Positions 5,016-6,875 of a DNA stretch of 6,875 nucleotides are shown piece by piece. Each line of letters opens with the position of its first letter. Position 1 is the stretch's first letter. The position numbers and the translations under genes were made by a program. The notes under the pieces were generated by a model, which was not told where the DNA came from, ran no database searches, and saw only the letters and a list, made by a program, of their open reading frames with translations. Source of the stretch: Candidatus Shapirobacteria bacterium (GTDB lineage: Bacteria; Patescibacteriota; Microgenomatia; UBA12405). Location of the stretch: NCBI GenBank assembly GCA_028709405.1, contig JAQVXB010000029.1, forward strand, positions 1-6,875, written 5' to 3'.

Positions 5016-6242
5016 CTATTTTTCTAATTTGTTGTAATTATTCAAAATAAAATCGATATCTTTGTCACCACGGCCTGATAAATTTACTAATATTGTTTGA
5101 CCTGGATATTTAGGAGCTATTTTAGTGGCTAGTGCAACTGCATGCGCTGACTCCAACGCTGGAATAATACCTTCCAGTTTTGAGAGTTCATAGAATGCAG
5201 ATATAGCTTCATCATCATTGATAGCTTCAAATTTAACTCGTCCGATTTCTTTAAGAAATGCTTGTTCTGGTCCAAAACCTGGGTAGTCAAGTCCAGAGGC
5301 AACAGAGTAAGCTGGTTCAGGATTACCATCTTTGTCGGCTAGGGCTAAGCTATTAAAACCACTCATAATAGCTTTCCTGCCAAAGGTGGCTGTAGCCGCA
5401 TGCTCCCCTACTATATTTTTTTTGGTATTTTTTAATCGACCAAGTGCTTCTGCAGCATAGATTTCAATATCATCGTCAGCTAAAAAGCCACTGAAAATAC
5501 CCATTGCATTTGATCCACCACCCACACAGACAATAACCTTATTTGGTAATTTACCGTCAGTTATTTCTAAAAATTGTTCACGAGCCTCACGTCCAACAAT
5601 GGACTGAAAATCACGTACCATTTGAGGAATAGGTGCAGGTCCAACAACTGATCCTATTGGATAAAAAGCCTTATCTACCTCTTTTTCATAAGCAGCAAAT
5701 GAAGCATTGGCGGCATCAATTAATTTTCCATGCCCATCTTTAACGACTACAACTTTTGTTCCCATTAAACGCATGCGATCGACATTTGGTGATTCCTTTT
5801 TAGCATCTACTTCTCCCATATAAATTACACATTCCATGCCAAAATAAGCGGCAGCGGCAGCCATAGCGACTCCGTGTTGACCTGCCCCAGTATCAGCGAT
5901 TATTTTAGTTTTGCCCATTTTTTTAGCAACTAATGCATAGGCCATTGCATGATTTAGTTTATGTGCACCAGTATGATTTAAGTCTTCACGCTTTAGATAA
6001 ATAGCGGCACCTTTATATTTTTCTGTTAAATTACGAGCAAAAGTGATTGGTGTAGGTCTTCCTTGATAATGTTTGCGAATATATTTTAATTCATTTATAA
6101 ATTCAGCATCATTTTTAATATTTTGGTAGAACTCATCAAGTTTTTTAAATTCTTTTTCCATTTTTGGTGGTAAAAAACATCCACCGTACTGGCCAAAAAA
6201 TCCCTTTTTGTCAGGATAATTATTAATATTGTATTTGGACAT
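5016..6242 (-). CDS. trpB: Tryptophan synthase beta subunit, divergent
   Basis: TrpB is the PLP enzyme that joins indole to serine to make tryptophan. At 408 residues the length is normal for TrpB1. Clear family motifs are GQYGG (17-21), RPTP (62-65), LKREDLNHTGAHK (83-95, with PLP lysine Lys95), DTGAGQHG (117-124), the phosphate-binding GGGSNA (241-246), GLDYPGFGPE (317-326), EGIIPALES (357-365) and NLSGRGDKD (387-395). Departures from the usual sequence are Asp117 where the catalytic Glu of AETGAGQHG stands, KLNH for KINN, GPAPIP for GPHPYP (201-206), GHGKLIDA for GSxTLKDA (170-177), EALGR for EAxGxG (265-269), and AYS for THS (311-313). Several lie in the region that contacts TrpA. It follows the ITPase-like gene by 9 bases, with Shine-Dalgarno AAAGGAG four bases before ATG. 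No trpA is nearby, so it may work alone or salvage indole; that is inference. Confidence 0.95.
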   Translation of the reverse strand: MSKYNINNYPDKKGFFGQYGGCFLPPKMEKEFKKLDEFYQNIKNDAEFINELKYIRKHYQGRPTPITFARNLTEKYKGAAIYLKREDLNHTGAHKLNHAMAYALVAKKMGKTKIIADTGAGQHGVAMAAAAAYFGMECVIYMGEVDAKKESPNVDRMRLMGTKVVVVKDGHGKLIDAANASFAAYEKEVDKAFYPIGSVVGPAPIPQMVRDFQSIVGREAREQFLEITDGKLPNKVIVCVGGGSNAMGIFSGFLADDDIEIYAAEALGRLKNTKKNIVGEHAATATFGRKAIMSGFNSLALADKDGNPEPAYSVASGLDYPGFGPEQAFLKEIGRVKFEAINDDEAISAFYELSKLEGIIPALESAHAVALATKIAPKYPGQTILVNLSGRGDKDIDFILNNYNKLEK

Positions 6243-6246
6243 AAAA

Positions 6247-6253
6247 CTCCTTT
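6247..6253 (-). promoter_or_regulatory. Shine-Dalgarno site of trpB
   Basis: The minus strand reads AAAGGAG, then TTTT, then the ATG at 6242. This is the only good anti-16S match before any gene in the window. It overlaps the stop codon of the upstream gene (6252-6254), consistent with translation of trpB from a shared mRNA. The four-base spacer is short. Confidence 0.7.
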
Positions 6254-6824
6254 ATATATTTTCTTTTAACCAATAAAATAATTTTTCTTTGGCATTACCC
6301 CAAAAGCTATTTGCTTTTTGATAATCTTTGTCACGAATAGCACTAATGGTTTCAGTTTCTCCATCGGGAATAAAAAATTTATCTACCCAACGACTACTTT
6401 GACCTGATGATTGATAGGCTAATGTACCAGTAGTTCCATCTGTAAAGACTTTGGGTAATCCATTTGGTTCACAATAAGCCCAACTATATTCGATTCTAGC
6501 TTTTCTATTTTTTTCATTTTCCATTAACTTTAAAAATTTTTCTGTACCAATTTGTTTATCAAAATAAGTATTATATGGACCTGGTAACCCCCCTAAAGCA
6601 TCTATATAAAACCCAGCATCGGATTTAATAACAGGTTTTTGCATTTTATCAGCGGCATATTTTACAGTAAAAGCAACAACGTCAGCACATGTTTCTGCTT
6701 GAATTTCTATTAGTTTAAAAACTGGTTCCATTATTTCTATGTTGATCCCTAATTTTTTACCAAAAAACTCTTGGGCTTCATATGCTTTGTCTTTATTGGT
6801 GGTTAAATAGATTATTTTTTGCAT
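6252..6824 (-). CDS. HAM1/ITPase-family nucleotide pyrophosphatase, divergent
   Basis: The family hydrolyses non-canonical purine nucleoside triphosphates (ITP, dITP, XTP) to the monophosphate and PPi, keeping deaminated bases out of DNA and RNA. At 190 residues the size is normal. Motifs in order are LTTNKDKAYEA (7-17, the TxNxxKxxE start), EIQAE (40-44), SDAGFYIDALGGLPGPY (68-84, with the metal-binding or catalytic Asp69 of the D/E-SGL region), FFIPDG (150-155), and NSFWGNAKEKL (172-182). GLPGPY is closer to the eukaryotic and archaeal ITPA type than to the GxPGVYSARY of typical bacterial RdgB. Two purine-recognition motifs are altered: SHR reads SFW (173-175), and F-G-W/Y-D-P reads R-W-V-D-K (145-149). 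The fold is secure but the substrate may differ from ITP, so I give no gene symbol. It is the first gene of a probable pair with trpB. Confidence 0.9.
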   Translation of the reverse strand: MQKIIYLTTNKDKAYEAQEFFGKKLGINIEIMEPVFKLIEIQAETCADVVAFTVKYAADKMQKPVIKSDAGFYIDALGGLPGPYNTYFDKQIGTEKFLKLMENEKNRKARIEYSWAYCEPNGLPKVFTDGTTGTLAYQSSGQSSRWVDKFFIPDGETETISAIRDKDYQKANSFWGNAKEKLFYWLKENI

Positions 6825-6859
6825 TTAATTTTTACTTCTTAATATTATTTTTCCACTTA

Positions 6860-6871
6860 ATTCAATTGAAT
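6860..6871. repeat. 12-base perfect palindrome upstream of the ITPase-like gene
   Basis: ATTCAATTGAAT is a perfect 12-base palindrome centred about 41 bases upstream of the ATG at 6824. A dyad in that position could be an operator. On the minus strand a possible -10 (TAATAT, 6842-6847) lies between it and the gene. Only 51 bases of upstream sequence are in the window, and AT-rich palindromes of this length are not rare, so support is low. Confidence 0.25.
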
Positions 6872-6875
6872 CAAT

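Noticed and set aside
5129..5329. 66-residue minus-strand frame inside trpB
   Set aside because: An out-of-frame shadow of the well-supported trpB sequence.
1..6875. CRISPR array, tRNA, rRNA, transposase or phage genes
   Set aside because: No regularly spaced direct repeats, no cloverleaf-like sequence with a T-arm and CCA end, and no mobile-element protein was seen on either strand.
1..6875. UGA-recoded genetic code as in Gracilibacteria and Absconditabacteria
   Set aside because: TGA serves as the stop of the PsbP-like gene at 2036-2038, right after the domain's natural end, and the other genes need no in-frame TGA.

Overview
The window is AT-rich and tightly packed: eight protein genes, all on the minus strand, with gaps from 9 to 214 bases. 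Several traits point to a small-genome bacterium of the Candidate Phyla Radiation (Patescibacteria), possibly a Microgenomates-type lineage: low GC, many uncharacterised short membrane or membrane-anchored proteins, a PsbP-like surface protein, few Shine-Dalgarno sites, and conserved enzymes with altered active-site residues. This placement is inferred from style, not from a marker gene. TGA ends one gene (2036-2038), and the long ORFs close normally under the standard code, so the UGA-recoding Patescibacteria lineages are unlikely.

Layout in the direction of transcription (right to left). (1) 6824-6252 encodes a HAM1/ITPase-type nucleotide pyrophosphatase. It is followed after 9 bases by trpB (6242-5016), which has the only convincing Shine-Dalgarno site. 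(2) A 214-base gap holds two hairpins and a copy of a short intergenic repeat. (3) 4801-3623 encodes a protein with a polymerase-beta-type nucleotidyltransferase motif. It is followed after 9 bases by a xylose-isomerase-like TIM-barrel protein (3613-2831); the pair is probably one operon. (4) 2749-2036 encodes a membrane-anchored PsbP-like protein. (5) 1944-946 encodes an acidic protein with a degenerate Nudix-like segment. (6) 877-572 encodes a three-helix membrane protein. (7) 483-1 is the start of a membrane-anchored, Gly/Ser/Thr-rich protein that runs off the left edge.

Two patterns outside the genes stand out. First, three gene starts (877, 1944, 4801) share TTTGATA followed by an AT-ending -10 box, then exactly five bases, then ATG. 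This predicts leaderless mRNAs, in contrast to trpB, an internal operon gene with a Shine-Dalgarno site. Second, four of the larger intergenic gaps carry related copies of a roughly 45-base element, in both orientations and lying 3' of the preceding gene. A weak fifth copy is possible. The element could be a small non-autonomous repeat or a shared 3'-end or regulatory structure.

The enzymes also deserve attention. TrpB has Asp where the catalytic Glu normally sits, plus changes in several other conserved motifs, and no trpA is present in the window. The ITPase homologue keeps its metal site but lacks the usual base-recognition residues (SHR reads SFW). No phage, CRISPR, tRNA, rRNA or transposase was seen. 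I see no complete new multi-gene system here; the best candidates for something undescribed are the repeat family, the promoter-to-start-codon arrangement and the divergent TrpB.
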